Positions 13,659-22,433 of a stretch of 25,683 nt of DNA are shown one piece after another. A model generated the notes under the pieces. It worked only from the letters and a program-made list of their open reading frames with translations, searched no databases and was not told the DNA's origin. Position numbers and translations under genes: made by a program. Every line of letters begins with the position of its first letter. Position 1 is the first letter of the stretch. The stretch comes from Ruminococcus sp. UBA7158 (lineage in GTDB: Bacteria; Bacillota; Clostridia; Oscillospirales; Ruminococcaceae): the NCBI GenBank assembly GCA_002491605.1, contig DKWG01000052.1, positions 1-25,683 of the forward strand. Direction: 5' to 3'.

Positions 13659-14123
13659 ATGAGCGAGTGCGGACACGACAGATACAAGCACTGTATGCAT
13701 TTGTTTTTAAAATGCAATCGGCTTCATCATGCAAAGGTCGAACAGCTTGTCAGCAAGCTGGGGCTTCACCGAAGTCAGCATTCGGCGCTTTTAACCGTCA
13801 ATTTCAACAGAAACATTTGTCAAAAGGACTTGGCATCGCAGATGGAAATATCCCCTGCCGCAGTAACAGTAACGCTGAAAAAGCTTGAAAATCAAGGCTT
13901 TATCCAAAGAATCCAATCGGCTGAGGATTCAAGGGTCAATAATATCACCGTAACCCAAAAGGGCAAGGAGATAATCGATAAAACCTCAGCGATTTTCCAT
14001 GAAATCGATGAGCAGACCTTCAGCGGCTTCACACCGAATGAAATTGAGACACTTATAGGCTATCTGTCCCGTATTTCTAAAAACCTAAAGGAATATCCGG
14101 CTGAAGATGCCGAGTCAAACTAA
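13659..14123 (+). CDS. MarR-family transcriptional repressor
   Basis: This is a 154-residue winged-helix regulator of normal MarR length. An N-terminal helix rich in His and Cys (CGHDRYKHCMHLFLKC, 4-19) precedes the DNA-binding domain. The recognition region is ICQKDLASQMEISPAAVTVT (about 53-72), and the wing is DSRVNNITVTQKG (about 89-101) with the family's DxR. The C-terminal helices would dimerise. It is the first gene of a plus-strand operon, 25 bases before the exporter genes, with palindromes over its own promoter. MarR genes beside ABC exporters usually repress them until a toxic ligand binds; the ligand cannot be read from sequence. The His/Cys-rich N-terminus could bind metal, but this is speculative. 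Confidence 0.9.
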   Translation: MSECGHDRYKHCMHLFLKCNRLHHAKVEQLVSKLGLHRSQHSALLTVNFNRNICQKDLASQMEISPAAVTVTLKKLENQGFIQRIQSAEDSRVNNITVTQKGKEIIDKTSAIFHEIDEQTFSGFTPNEIETLIGYLSRISKNLKEYPAEDAESN

Positions 14124-14148
14124 ACAGCACTGAAAGGAGAATAACATT

Positions 14149-15888
14149 TTGAAGAGTTGGTTTAAATACATACGTCCATATCTGCCTTTCTTCATATTAA
14201 CGCCGATATGTATGCTTGTGGAGGTCGGAGGAGAGGCTGTTATGCCAAAGCTTCTGTCTGTCCTCATAAATGAGCAAAACGCCGGCACACTCACCAACGG
14301 CATAAGCGTTGCTGTAATGGCAGGAGTTATAGGCTGCGCATTGATGATGATGGCAGGAGGAGTCGGAGGAGCTTATTTCGGAGCGAAAGCATCCGTAAAC
14401 TTTGCCGCAGACCTCAGGCAGGATGTTTTTGAAAAGGTTCAAAGCTATTCCTTTGCCAATATCGACCGTTTCTCAACCGGTTCGCTTGTTACAAGGCTGA
14501 CAAACGACGTCACCCAGATGCAGAACTTTGTAAACATGATGCTTCGCCTGGCGTTCAGAGCGCCCGGTATGCTCATTGCGGCGCTTTTCATGGCGATAAG
14601 CCTTCAGCCGACGCTTTCCGTAGTTTTTGCCGCAGCAATCCCTATTTTGCTCTTAAGCGTTACATTCATAGTTAAAACAGGCTTCAAGCGTTTCCAAACC
14701 GTTCAAAAGAAAATAGACGGTCTTAACTCGACGGTTCAGGAAAATGTCACTAACGTAAGAGTAGTCAAGAGCTTTGTCAGAGAGGACTTTGAAATCAACA
14801 AATTCGCAAGGGCAAACCGTGACCTAAAGGATTCCGGAATGAGTGCGTCAAAGGTAATGATATTCATGGGACCGGTTATGACGCTTATAATGAACGTCAC
14901 CACCCTTTGCATTATCTACTTCGGCGGAAGCATTGTTTTAGACATCGGCATGGAGGTCGGCGACCTCACGGCGTTTATAACCTATGCGTCGCAGATACTG
15001 TCGTCTCTTATGATGGTTTCAATGCTGTTTATGATGTCCTCAAGGGCTCTTGCATCGGCAAAAAGAATTAAAGAGGTGCTGACAGAGCAGCCCGACATTG
15101 CAGACGACAACGCTCAGTACCCCGACAAAACAGTCGAAAACGGCGAAATTGAATTCAAGAACGTCACCTTCCGCTACTACAAAAATTCCGACGAAAGCGT
15201 TTTGGACGATATCAATCTAAAGATTCCTGCAAAGTCGGTAGTCGGCATAATAGGTTCAACCGGCTGCGGAAAAACGACCTTAGTATCGATGATCTCAAGG
15301 CTTTACGACCCCGATGAAGGCGAAATACTGATAGACGGCGTTAACGTCAAGGACTACTCGCTTTATAATCTCCGTGAGGGAATAGGAATGGTTCTTCAAA
15401 ACAACACCCTGTTCTCGGGAACTATAGAAGAAAACCTTCGCTGGGGCGACGAGCAGGCGTCCGAGGAGGAAATAATCGCCGCCGCTCAGTCAGCGCAGGC
15501 AGACAAGTTCGTCAGCTCCTTTAAGGACGGCTATGACACCAAAATCGACCAGGGCGGAACTAACGTATCAGGCGGTCAGAAGCAGCGTCTGTGCATCGCC
15601 CGTGCGCTTCTTAAAAAGCCGAAGGTACTTATACTCGACGACTCGACAAGTGCTGTCGACACTGCAACCGAGGCTCAGATTCGTCTGGCATTTAAAAACG
15701 AGCTCGCCGATTCAACAAAGATAGTAATTGCTCAAAGGATTTCATCCGTCAAGGACGCCGACATGATAATCGTCATGAACGAGGGCAGGATTTCGGGAAT
15801 AGGCACACACGATGAGCTTCTTGCATCAAACGAGGCTTATCAGGAAATCTATTACTCGCAGAACGACGCCGAAAAGAAGGGAGCGTGA
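14149..15888 (+). CDS. ABC exporter half-transporter, degenerate-site subunit
   Basis: This 579-residue protein has an N-terminal six-helix exporter domain (about 1-310) fused to an ATPase domain. Walker A is GSTGCGKTT (369-377) and the signature is VSGGQ (473-477). The residue after the Walker B aspartate is Asp498 (LILDDSTSAVD) where catalytic ABC proteins have Glu. The switch-loop His is Gln529 (IVIAQR). These two changes mark the non-hydrolytic site of heterodimeric exporters such as TM287/288 and LmrCD. The start is TTG, nine bases after AAGGAG. It pairs with the next gene, seven bases downstream. The likely role is efflux of drugs, lipids or peptides; the substrate is not inferable. Confidence 0.92.
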   Translation: MKSWFKYIRPYLPFFILTPICMLVEVGGEAVMPKLLSVLINEQNAGTLTNGISVAVMAGVIGCALMMMAGGVGGAYFGAKASVNFAADLRQDVFEKVQSYSFANIDRFSTGSLVTRLTNDVTQMQNFVNMMLRLAFRAPGMLIAALFMAISLQPTLSVVFAAAIPILLLSVTFIVKTGFKRFQTVQKKIDGLNSTVQENVTNVRVVKSFVREDFEINKFARANRDLKDSGMSASKVMIFMGPVMTLIMNVTTLCIIYFGGSIVLDIGMEVGDLTAFITYASQILSSLMMVSMLFMMSSRALASAKRIKEVLTEQPDIADDNAQYPDKTVENGEIEFKNVTFRYYKNSDESVLDDINLKIPAKSVVGIIGSTGCGKTTLVSMISRLYDPDEGEILIDGVNVKDYSLYNLREGIGMVLQNNTLFSGTIEENLRWGDEQASEEEIIAAAQSAQADKFVSSFKDGYDTKIDQGGTNVSGGQKQRLCIARALLKKPKVLILDDSTSAVDTATEAQIRLAFKNELADSTKIVIAQRISSVKDADMIIVMNEGRISGIGTHDELLASNEAYQEIYYSQNDAEKKGA

Positions 15889-15895
15889 GTAGGCC

Positions 15896-17857
15896 GTGGC
15901 AAGATCATTAAAAGCATTGCAAGAACAATATAACACTGCGGCGGTAGCTCCTGTGGGTCGCGGCCCGGGCGGCGGTCCGAGAAGAGGTCCGGGTGGCGGA
16001 AGGCATGCGCCGATGGGAGGCTCCAAGCTCAAGGACTCCAAAAAGACCATCAAAAGAATGCTGAGCTATCTTTCCGAGTATAAGCTGCGAATCGTGCTTG
16101 TTCTTTTATGTATGATCATAAGCACTGTCACCGCACTTTGCTGTTCCTATCTTTTAAACCCTGTTATAAATAAGCTGGCGCTCTATGTCACCGGCAAGGA
16201 ACAGGAAATGAGCGCAATGGAACGCTTTGCGGATAATGTATTGACTAAAATCACCGGTCCGATAAACGCCGCAATTAAAAGCGAGATGCTCACATACATT
16301 ATAGTTGTAGTGGGAGTATTTGCGGTAATATATTTAGTCGGTATCATATCTAACTACTTGCAGTCAAGGCTTATGCTTGTTATAACTCAAGGCTCTATTG
16401 AAAAGCTGAGAAACGACCTGTTCTCAAAGCTGCAAAAGCTTCCTGTCAGATATTTTGACTCCCATCCGACGGGAGAGGTTATGTCACGCTTTACAAACGA
16501 CGTCGACAACGTTGAAATGATGATAAACAACTCCCTCACCTCGCTCATTTCAGGACTTATAACTCTAACAGGCACATTTGTGTTTATGATAACGACTAAC
16601 TGGGTGCTTACACTTATAACTATAGTATTCATCCCGATATTTGCCCTCGGCGGAGGTGCAATAGCAAAGATATCCTCAAAATACTACAGCTCACAGCAGG
16701 CAGCCTTGGGAGCCGTCAACGGCTACACCGAGGAAACCGTTACAGGTCAGAAGGTTGTCAAGGTATTCAACCACGAGCAAACAGCTGTCGAGGAATTCAG
16801 CCTTTTGAATCAGGATATGCGTGAAAAGCAGTTCAAGGCTCAGTTCTGGGGCTCAATAATGGGTCCTATCATGGGCAACACCTCTCACATTTCCTACGGC
16901 GTTACAATAGGAATAGGCGGTATACTGATGGTTGCAGGAAAGCTGTCTGTCGGCGCACTTTCCGTGTTTGCAAACTATTCAAAGCAGTTTTCAATGCCGA
17001 TAAACATGATTTCACAGCAGATGTCGACAATTTTCTCCGCACTTGCCGGAGCTGAGCGTGTATTCGAAGTTATGGATCAGGTTCCCGAAACTCCCGACGT
17101 CGTCAACGCTTCAACACTGCCTATAAACGGCGAGGTGGTTTTAAAGAACGTCACCTTCGGATACATCCCCGAAAAGACTGTTCTCAAAAATATCAGCCTG
17201 TATGCTCATCAGGGACAAAAGATTGCGTTTGTCGGTTCAACCGGCGCCGGCAAGACCACTATCACCAATCTTTTAAACAGGTTCTATGACATATCTGAGG
17301 GCGAAATACTTATAGACGGCATCAACGTCAAGAATTACAGCCGTGACTTCCTTCGCCAGAATATAGCAATGGTTTTGCAGGACACTCACCTGTTCACAGG
17401 AACCGTTAAGGACAACATCCGCTACGGCAGGCTTGACGCTACCGACGAGGAAATCGTCGCCGCCGCAAAAACCGCAAGTGCCCATTCATTTATAATGAGA
17501 CTTGAAAACGGCTACGACACTGTTTTGGAGAGCGACGGCGCAAACCTCTCGCAGGGTCAGCGTCAGCTGTTGAATATCGCAAGAGCCGCCCTTTCAAACG
17601 CTCCTATCTTGGTTTTAGACGAGGCGACATCCTCAGTCGACACCAGAACCGAGCGTCACATTGAGCACGGTATGGATAGGCTTATGAAGAACCGCACAAC
17701 CTTTGTTATAGCCCACCGACTTTCAACCGTCAGAAATGCAAATGCAATTATGGTGCTTGAAAACGGCGAGATAATAGAACGCGGCGACCACGATTCACTG
17801 CTCGAGCAAAAGGGCAGGTATTATGAGCTTTATACCGGAGTTAAGGAATTGGATTAA
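15896..17857 (+). CDS. ABC exporter half-transporter, catalytic-site subunit
   Basis: This 653-residue partner has a Gly/Arg/Pro-rich cytoplasmic tail (21-42), a six-helix membrane domain (about 60-390) and an ATPase domain. Walker A is GSTGAGKTT (447-455), Walker B LVLDE with Glu576, and the switch His607 is present (FVIAHRLSTV), so it supplies a canonical catalytic site. Its own signature is the altered LSQGQ (551-555). That complements the degenerate Walker B and Gln of the partner, as in TM288. The start is GTG, seven bases after the previous stop, with a weak GGGAG 12 bases upstream, so translation is probably coupled. The glycine-rich tail is common in this subfamily and is not a sequencing artefact. 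Confidence 0.92.
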   Translation: MARSLKALQEQYNTAAVAPVGRGPGGGPRRGPGGGRHAPMGGSKLKDSKKTIKRMLSYLSEYKLRIVLVLLCMIISTVTALCCSYLLNPVINKLALYVTGKEQEMSAMERFADNVLTKITGPINAAIKSEMLTYIIVVVGVFAVIYLVGIISNYLQSRLMLVITQGSIEKLRNDLFSKLQKLPVRYFDSHPTGEVMSRFTNDVDNVEMMINNSLTSLISGLITLTGTFVFMITTNWVLTLITIVFIPIFALGGGAIAKISSKYYSSQQAALGAVNGYTEETVTGQKVVKVFNHEQTAVEEFSLLNQDMREKQFKAQFWGSIMGPIMGNTSHISYGVTIGIGGILMVAGKLSVGALSVFANYSKQFSMPINMISQQMSTIFSALAGAERVFEVMDQVPETPDVVNASTLPINGEVVLKNVTFGYIPEKTVLKNISLYAHQGQKIAFVGSTGAGKTTITNLLNRFYDISEGEILIDGINVKNYSRDFLRQNIAMVLQDTHLFTGTVKDNIRYGRLDATDEEIVAAAKTASAHSFIMRLENGYDTVLESDGANLSQGQRQLLNIARAALSNAPILVLDEATSSVDTRTERHIEHGMDRLMKNRTTFVIAHRLSTVRNANAIMVLENGEIIERGDHDSLLEQKGRYYELYTGVKELD

Positions 17858-17858
17858 A

Positions 17859-17952
17859 GGATTTGAATACAAAAATCAGCCCACCATCGTTGAGAGAATT
17901 CACAACGGTGGTGGGCTGATTACGGTTCAGTCCGAAAAACAAATTCAAATCC
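17859..17952. repeat. Nested inverted-repeat element between the ABC and arg operons
   Basis: A perfect 10-bp outer inverted repeat, GGATTTGAAT (17859-17868) and ATTCAAATCC (17943-17952), encloses the 19-bp terminator stem. It starts two bases after the ABC stop codon. It could be an extended bidirectional terminator or a small palindromic mobile element. No flanking target-site duplication is obvious. Confidence 0.45.
17871..17921 (-). terminator. Intrinsic terminator of the arginine operon
   Basis: A 19-bp stem, 17874-17892 paired with 17903-17921 with one non-Watson-Crick position, has a 10-base loop. On the minus strand it is followed by a run of U's (17871-17875), so it ends argF transcripts. 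On the plus strand the stem lacks a U-run, so it would stop the converging ABC transcript only weakly. Confidence 0.85.
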
Positions 17953-17998
17953 ATAACGCACCGCAGCAGCGCACGTTTAGCTAAAGCCGCACGTCATC

Positions 17999-18982
17999 TC
18001 ACAGCGTTGCAGCCATTACCGCTTTAATGGTATGCATTCTGTTTTCAGCCTCTTCAAAGACTATCGACTGCTCGCTTTCAAATACCTCGTCGGTAACCTC
18101 CATGCAGTCTATACCGAACTTTTCGTTTATAGTCGAGCCGATAGTTGTTTTTAAGTCATGATAAGACGGCAGGCAGTGCATGAACACTGCGTCCTTGCCG
18201 GCTATGCTCATCAAGTCTGAGTCAACCCTATACGGACTTAGCTCGCTGATTCTTTCCTCCCACACCTCATCAGGCTCGCCCATCGACACCCAAACGTCTG
18301 TATATATGACGTCTGCGCCCTTAACGGCTTCCTTGGGGTCTTCGATAAATCTGATCTTTGCGCCGCTTTCTTTCGCCAAGTCCTGACACTGAGCAATCAG
18401 CTCGCTGTTCGGAAAGTACTTTTTCGGAGCGCACGCCGTAAAGTTAAGACCCATCTTAGCGGCGCCTACCATCAGGGAATTGCCCATGTTATACCTTGCG
18501 TCTCCCATGTAGACAAAGTTTATTCCCTTAAGGCGACCGAAATGCTCCCTTATTGTCAAGAAGTCGGCAAGAATTTGAGTCGGGTGAAATTCGTTTGTCA
18601 AGCCGTTCCAAACCGGAACACCCGAGTACTTTGCCAGCTCCTCAACTATGCTTTGACCGTAGCCGCGGTACTCTATTCCGTCGTACATCGAGCTTAAAAC
18701 TCTTGCCGTATCGGCAATGCTTTCCTTTTTGCCTATCTGTGAGCCCGTGGGGTCCAAATAGGTGACGTTCATGCCCAAATCATACGCCGCAACCTCAAAT
18801 GAGCAGCGGGTACGGGTGCTGGTCTTTTCAAAAATAAGAGCGATGTTCTTGCCCTCGTGGAGCTTATGCGGCACGCCTGCTTTCTTCTTTGCCTTAAGCT
18901 CTGCGGCAAGGTCAATAAGATATTCAATTTCCTCGGGGGTATAATCTAAAAGCTTTAAAAAATCTCTGTTCTTAAGATTCAT
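17999..18982 (-). CDS. argF: Ornithine carbamoyltransferase
   Basis: The enzyme joins carbamoyl phosphate to ornithine to give citrulline. The carbamoyl-phosphate motif STRTR (55-59), HPTQ (133-136), the ornithine-loop DVWVSMGE (229-236) and the catalytic HCLP (269-272) are all present. I place the start at 18982 (327 residues). The frame stays open to an ATG at 19012, but the upstream codons run through AAAGGAAAG, the Shine-Dalgarno for ATG 18982. It is the last gene of the operon, followed by a strong terminator. A catabolic ArcB role is less likely because no arcA or arcC is nearby and the neighbours are all biosynthetic. Confidence 0.95.
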   Translation of the reverse strand: MNLKNRDFLKLLDYTPEEIEYLIDLAAELKAKKKAGVPHKLHEGKNIALIFEKTSTRTRCSFEVAAYDLGMNVTYLDPTGSQIGKKESIADTARVLSSMYDGIEYRGYGQSIVEELAKYSGVPVWNGLTNEFHPTQILADFLTIREHFGRLKGINFVYMGDARYNMGNSLMVGAAKMGLNFTACAPKKYFPNSELIAQCQDLAKESGAKIRFIEDPKEAVKGADVIYTDVWVSMGEPDEVWEERISELSPYRVDSDLMSIAGKDAVFMHCLPSYHDLKTTIGSTINEKFGIDCMEVTDEVFESEQSIVFEEAENRMHTIKAVMAATL

Positions 18983-19014
18983 AATACACTTTCCTTTCAT
19001 AATGGCTGTCATAG

Positions 19015-19031
19015 ATTTTTAGATTAAAAAT
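19015..19031 (-). other. AT-rich palindrome between argD and argF
   Basis: ATTTTTA-GAT-TAAAAAT is a 7+3+7 inverted repeat just past the argD stop. It is too AT-rich for a terminator stem and does not match the ARG-box consensus. Chance is possible in a short AT-rich gap. Confidence 0.3.
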
Positions 19032-19037
19032 GTCAGT

Positions 19038-20210
19038 CTACTCAGCCGTCTCTTTACATACGTCTGTAAAAATATCAATAGCTCTTTCCAAAAGCTCCGT
19101 CGGGATATTGAGTGCAGGTAAAAACCTAACCTTATGCTTTGCAGTCAGACAAAGCACGCCTCGTTTCATGCACTCATTGACAATTTCCGCTGCCGGTCTT
19201 TTGGTCTCAACGCCTATCATAAGTCCCATGCCCGAAACGCTGAGAACACCGCTTGCTCCGTTCAGCCTGTCAAAAACGTACCTGCCCTTTTTTCTGACAT
19301 TTTCTAAAAACTCATCGTCCAGACGATTTAGGATGCTCAAGGCTCCTGCGCAGCATATGGGATTTGCACCGAAGGTTGAGCCGTGGTCGCCGTGACCGAA
19401 TACATCCCGAACCCTTTCGCCGAGCAGAGTTGCTCCTATCGGCAGTCCTCCGCCCAAGCCCTTTGCCGTTGTGACTATATCGGGTGTGATACCATAGTTC
19501 ATGTATGAATAAAGAGCACCGGTTCTGCCGTTTCCGGTTTGCACCTCATCGACTATCATCACTATGTCCTCAGAACGTGAAAGCTCATAGATATCCCTTA
19601 TAAAGCCTTCGTCAATGGGCAGAACTCCGCCCTCGCCCTGAATACATTCAATCATTATGCCGGCTGTCGGATGCTCATGTACAAGCTTTACAACCTCGTC
19701 AATATCCGAAGCGTGATAGAACCCCGGGGTCAGCGGCTGATAAAGCTCGTGATAATGCTCCTGACCGGTTGCCGAGAGGGTTGTGAGCGTTCTGCCGTGA
19801 AAGCTGTTTTTAAGCGTTATAACAGCTGAATACTCAGCGCCTTTTTTAGTCTGTGCATACTTTCTTGCGGCTTTAATCGCACATTCGTTAGCCTCTGCAC
19901 CGGAATTGGAGAAGAACACCTTTTTCATGCCAGTTTTTAAGCACAAAAGCTCCGCAAGCTTGGCGCACGGCTCGGTGTAGTACAGATTTGAGGTGTGATT
20001 AAGCGTATTGAGCTGCTTTGACACAGCATCCGCCCAAACATCGTCGCTGATTCCGAAAGCCGTAACGCCTATGCCCGAGCCCATATCTATATACTCTTTT
20101 CCGTCGGCGCCGTATAAAAGAGAGCCTTTGCCGGATACAAGCTCTACGGGAAAACGAGCATATGTGTCAGCGACATATTTTTTATCGAGTTCAATAATCT
20201 TGCCGTTCAT
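19038..20210 (-). CDS. argD: Acetylornithine aminotransferase (PLP-dependent)
   Basis: It converts N-acetylglutamate semialdehyde to N-acetylornithine with glutamate as donor. It is a class III aminotransferase of 390 residues. SNSGAEANE (101-109), HGRT (138-141), DEVQTGNGRTG (221-231) and TTAKGLGGG, with the PLP lysine Lys250, are intact. The start is set at 20210. The longer reading from 20219 has GGAAGGA abutting its ATG, whereas the same GGAAGGA is nine bases from ATG 20210. It lies between argB and argF, with short gaps on each side. Confidence 0.94.
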   Translation of the reverse strand: MNGKIIELDKKYVADTYARFPVELVSGKGSLLYGADGKEYIDMGSGIGVTAFGISDDVWADAVSKQLNTLNHTSNLYYTEPCAKLAELLCLKTGMKKVFFSNSGAEANECAIKAARKYAQTKKGAEYSAVITLKNSFHGRTLTTLSATGQEHYHELYQPLTPGFYHASDIDEVVKLVHEHPTAGIMIECIQGEGGVLPIDEGFIRDIYELSRSEDIVMIVDEVQTGNGRTGALYSYMNYGITPDIVTTAKGLGGGLPIGATLLGERVRDVFGHGDHGSTFGANPICCAGALSILNRLDDEFLENVRKKGRYVFDRLNGASGVLSVSGMGLMIGVETKRPAAEIVNECMKRGVLCLTAKHKVRFLPALNIPTELLERAIDIFTDVCKETAE

Positions 20211-20243
20211 TTTTATCATTCCTTCCGCAGGAGTAGGATGTCC

Positions 20244-21107
20244 TTAATTGCCCCTGACCATTGTTCCTGCGCCTTCGTCAGTCAAAAGCTCCATAAGTAT
20301 CGCATGGGGAATCCTTCCGTCCATAATCGTGACGTTTTTAACTCCACGGTTAATCGCCTCGATACAGCAGTCGACCTTCGGTATCATTCCGCCGGATATT
20401 ATACCCTGCTCAAAGAGCTTTTCAGCCTCTGCGACTGTGACCTCGGGAATGAGTGTCGACGGATCGTCCTTATTTGTAAGTATACCGGCGATATCAGTCA
20501 TCATAATCATACATCTTGCCTGCAATGCGCCTGCTATATGCGCAGCTGCCGTATCGCCGTTGATGTTATATGTATTTCCGCTTCGGTCACAGCCGACAGT
20601 TGAAACGACGGGAATATAGCCCTTTTCAAGCAGGTCCGTAACCGCAGATATATTTACCTTTCTTATATTTCCGACATAGCCCAGCCGCTCGTCCTTAGGC
20701 TCGGCTTCTATGAGCCTGCCGTCCATTCCGGAAATGCCCATTGCCTTGCCGCCGCAGCACTCAAGCAGATTTACAAGCGTTTTATTTATCTTGCCTGCCA
20801 AAACCATCTGGACTATATCAGCCGTCTCCTTGTCTGTGACCCTCAAGCCGTCGACAAACTCCGGTTTTTTGCCCAGCCTCTGCATAAGCTCGCTTATCTC
20901 GGGTCCGCCACCGTGCACTAATACTACCTTAACGCCTACCAGCCACAATAAAACTATATCCTGCATAACCTGAAGCTTCAGCTGCTCGTCTATCATGGCG
21001 TTGCCGCCGTATTTTATTACAATAGTTTTGCCGTTATACTTTCTTATATATGGCAGCGCCTGAGTGAGCACCTCGGCACGCTGCGCATTTGAAAAGTCGT
21101 TTTGCAT
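20244..21107 (-). CDS. argB: Acetylglutamate kinase
   Basis: It phosphorylates N-acetylglutamate, the second step of the pathway and often the arginine-feedback target. It belongs to the amino acid kinase family and has 287 residues. TIVIKYGGNAM (28-38) with Lys32 and VLVHGGGPE (62-70) form the phosphate-binding region, and INGDTAAAHIAGAL is the substrate/ATP segment. The N-terminal helix preceding the fold (residues 1-25) is the type that mediates hexamer formation in arginine-sensitive enzymes, so feedback inhibition is plausible but not proven. ATG 21107 follows AAAGG by ten bases, and the argJ stop lies 29 bases upstream. Confidence 0.95.
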   Translation of the reverse strand: MQNDFSNAQRAEVLTQALPYIRKYNGKTIVIKYGGNAMIDEQLKLQVMQDIVLLWLVGVKVVLVHGGGPEISELMQRLGKKPEFVDGLRVTDKETADIVQMVLAGKINKTLVNLLECCGGKAMGISGMDGRLIEAEPKDERLGYVGNIRKVNISAVTDLLEKGYIPVVSTVGCDRSGNTYNINGDTAAAHIAGALQARCMIMMTDIAGILTNKDDPSTLIPEVTVAEAEKLFEQGIISGGMIPKVDCCIEAINRGVKNVTIMDGRIPHAILMELLTDEGAGTMVRGN

Positions 21108-21136
21108 AGTTTACATACCTTTCATAAACGAATTGA

Positions 21137-22351
21137 TTATGTGCGATAGTCTCCGTTGATTTTAACATAGTCGAATGTCAAATCGCAGCCCCAAGCTGTC
21201 GCTTCATACTGCCCGTCTCCCAAGGTGACTAAAATCTCTATTTCGTCCTCCAAAAGAATTTCTTTAGCCTTTTCTTCGGAAAACTCAACGCCTGCACCGT
21301 TTTTGCAGACCTCAATACTGCCCTTTTTCGAAGCGAACGAAACTCCGACACTGCTTATATCAACATCCGCTCCGCTATAGCCTATTGCGCACAATACCCT
21401 TCCCCAGTTGGCGTCCGAGCCAAACATCGCCGCCTTCAAAAGGCTTGAGCATATAACGCTCTTGGCTACCTTTCTCGCAGTCAAAACGTCCTGAGCGCCT
21501 GTTGCCCTGCACTCCAAGAGCTTTGTTGCACCCTCGCCGTCCGAAGCTATCTTTCTGCAAAGATAAACCGTGACGGTATTAAGAGCCTTCATAAAGGTCT
21601 TGTAATCCTCAGATTCCGAAGCTATCTCTTCATTGCCGGCAAGACCGTTAGCCATTACGCACACCATGTCGTTAGTAGACGTATCGCCGTCGACGCTTAC
21701 CATATTAAAGGTGGATGCGATATCCGTCCTTAAAGCCTTTGAGAGCATTTGTGAGGAAATGCTTGCGTCTGTAGTGATAAAAACGAGCATTGTCGCCATG
21801 TTCGGATGAATCATGCCGCTGCCCTTGGCAATTCCGCCTATGCGGCAGGTCTTACCGCCGATTTCGAACTCCACGGCTATTTCCTTGACAACAGTGTCGG
21901 TAGTCATTATACCCTCAGCGGCAAGCCCGCTTCCGTTGTCAGAAAGCGACGCCACAAGCGAAGGTATTCCGTTTTTAATCGGTTCAATGCTGAGCGGCTG
22001 ACCGATAACGCCTGTTGAGGCAACAATTACATCCTCAGCCCTGATTCCCATGGCGTTTGAAAGCTCACAGCACATTTTTTCGGCTATTTCCTCACCGTCG
22101 GCGTTGCAGGTGTTGGCGTTGCCGCTGTTGCAGATTATTGCCCTCGCCTTTCCGTCGCTGATGTTTCGTTTAGTAACAATAAGAGGTGCGCCCTTTACAA
22201 GATTAGTCGTATATACCGCCGCAGCATTTGCCGAAACGCTGCTGGATATTAAAGCCAAGTCCCTTTTATTTTTATTCTTGCGGATACCGCAATGAATGCC
22301 GCTCGCAGAAAAACCCTTTGCAGCGCAAACGCCGCCTTCAATTATGTTCAT
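21137..22351 (-). CDS. argJ: Bifunctional ornithine acetyltransferase / N-acetylglutamate synthase
   Basis: ArgJ moves the acetyl group from N-acetylornithine back to glutamate, and in many bacteria also makes N-acetylglutamate from acetyl-CoA. The 404-residue precursor cleaves itself at the conserved MIHPNMATML, between Ala186 and the nucleophile Thr187, giving alpha and beta chains. ASTGVIG (111-117) and KGSGM (176-180) are also present. No argA-like gene is in the operon, which suggests it does both reactions. The ATG has only a modest GGTGA ribosome site. The 82-base gap from argC holds a possible regulatory site. Confidence 0.94.
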   Translation of the reverse strand: MNIIEGGVCAAKGFSASGIHCGIRKNKNKRDLALISSSVSANAAAVYTTNLVKGAPLIVTKRNISDGKARAIICNSGNANTCNADGEEIAEKMCCELSNAMGIRAEDVIVASTGVIGQPLSIEPIKNGIPSLVASLSDNGSGLAAEGIMTTDTVVKEIAVEFEIGGKTCRIGGIAKGSGMIHPNMATMLVFITTDASISSQMLSKALRTDIASTFNMVSVDGDTSTNDMVCVMANGLAGNEEIASESEDYKTFMKALNTVTVYLCRKIASDGEGATKLLECRATGAQDVLTARKVAKSVICSSLLKAAMFGSDANWGRVLCAIGYSGADVDISSVGVSFASKKGSIEVCKNGAGVEFSEEKAKEILLEDEIEILVTLGDGQYEATAWGCDLTFDYVKINGDYRT

Positions 22352-22392
22352 TCTATCACCGTTTCTCTTAAAATAATACTATGGAGTTGTTA

Positions 22393-22432
22393 ATTATAAC
22401 GTCTGCACTCTCATCATGAATCAGTATAAATG
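22393..22432 (-). promoter_or_regulatory. Possible internal promoter with degenerate ARG-box-like sequence
   Basis: In the argC-argJ gap the minus strand has a perfect TATAAT (22393-22398). Near its -35 position lies CATGAATCAGTATAAATG on the plus strand (22415-22432). One half matches TGAAT of the ArgR ARG box; the other is degenerate (ATAAA for ATTCA). No good -35 hexamer is present. Low confidence. Confidence 0.25.
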
Positions 22433-22433
22433 C

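Noticed and set aside
17975..17984. TTTAGCTAAA palindrome downstream of argF
   Set aside because: A 10-bp AT-rich palindrome in a spacer is common by chance, and no regulator or repeat context supports it.
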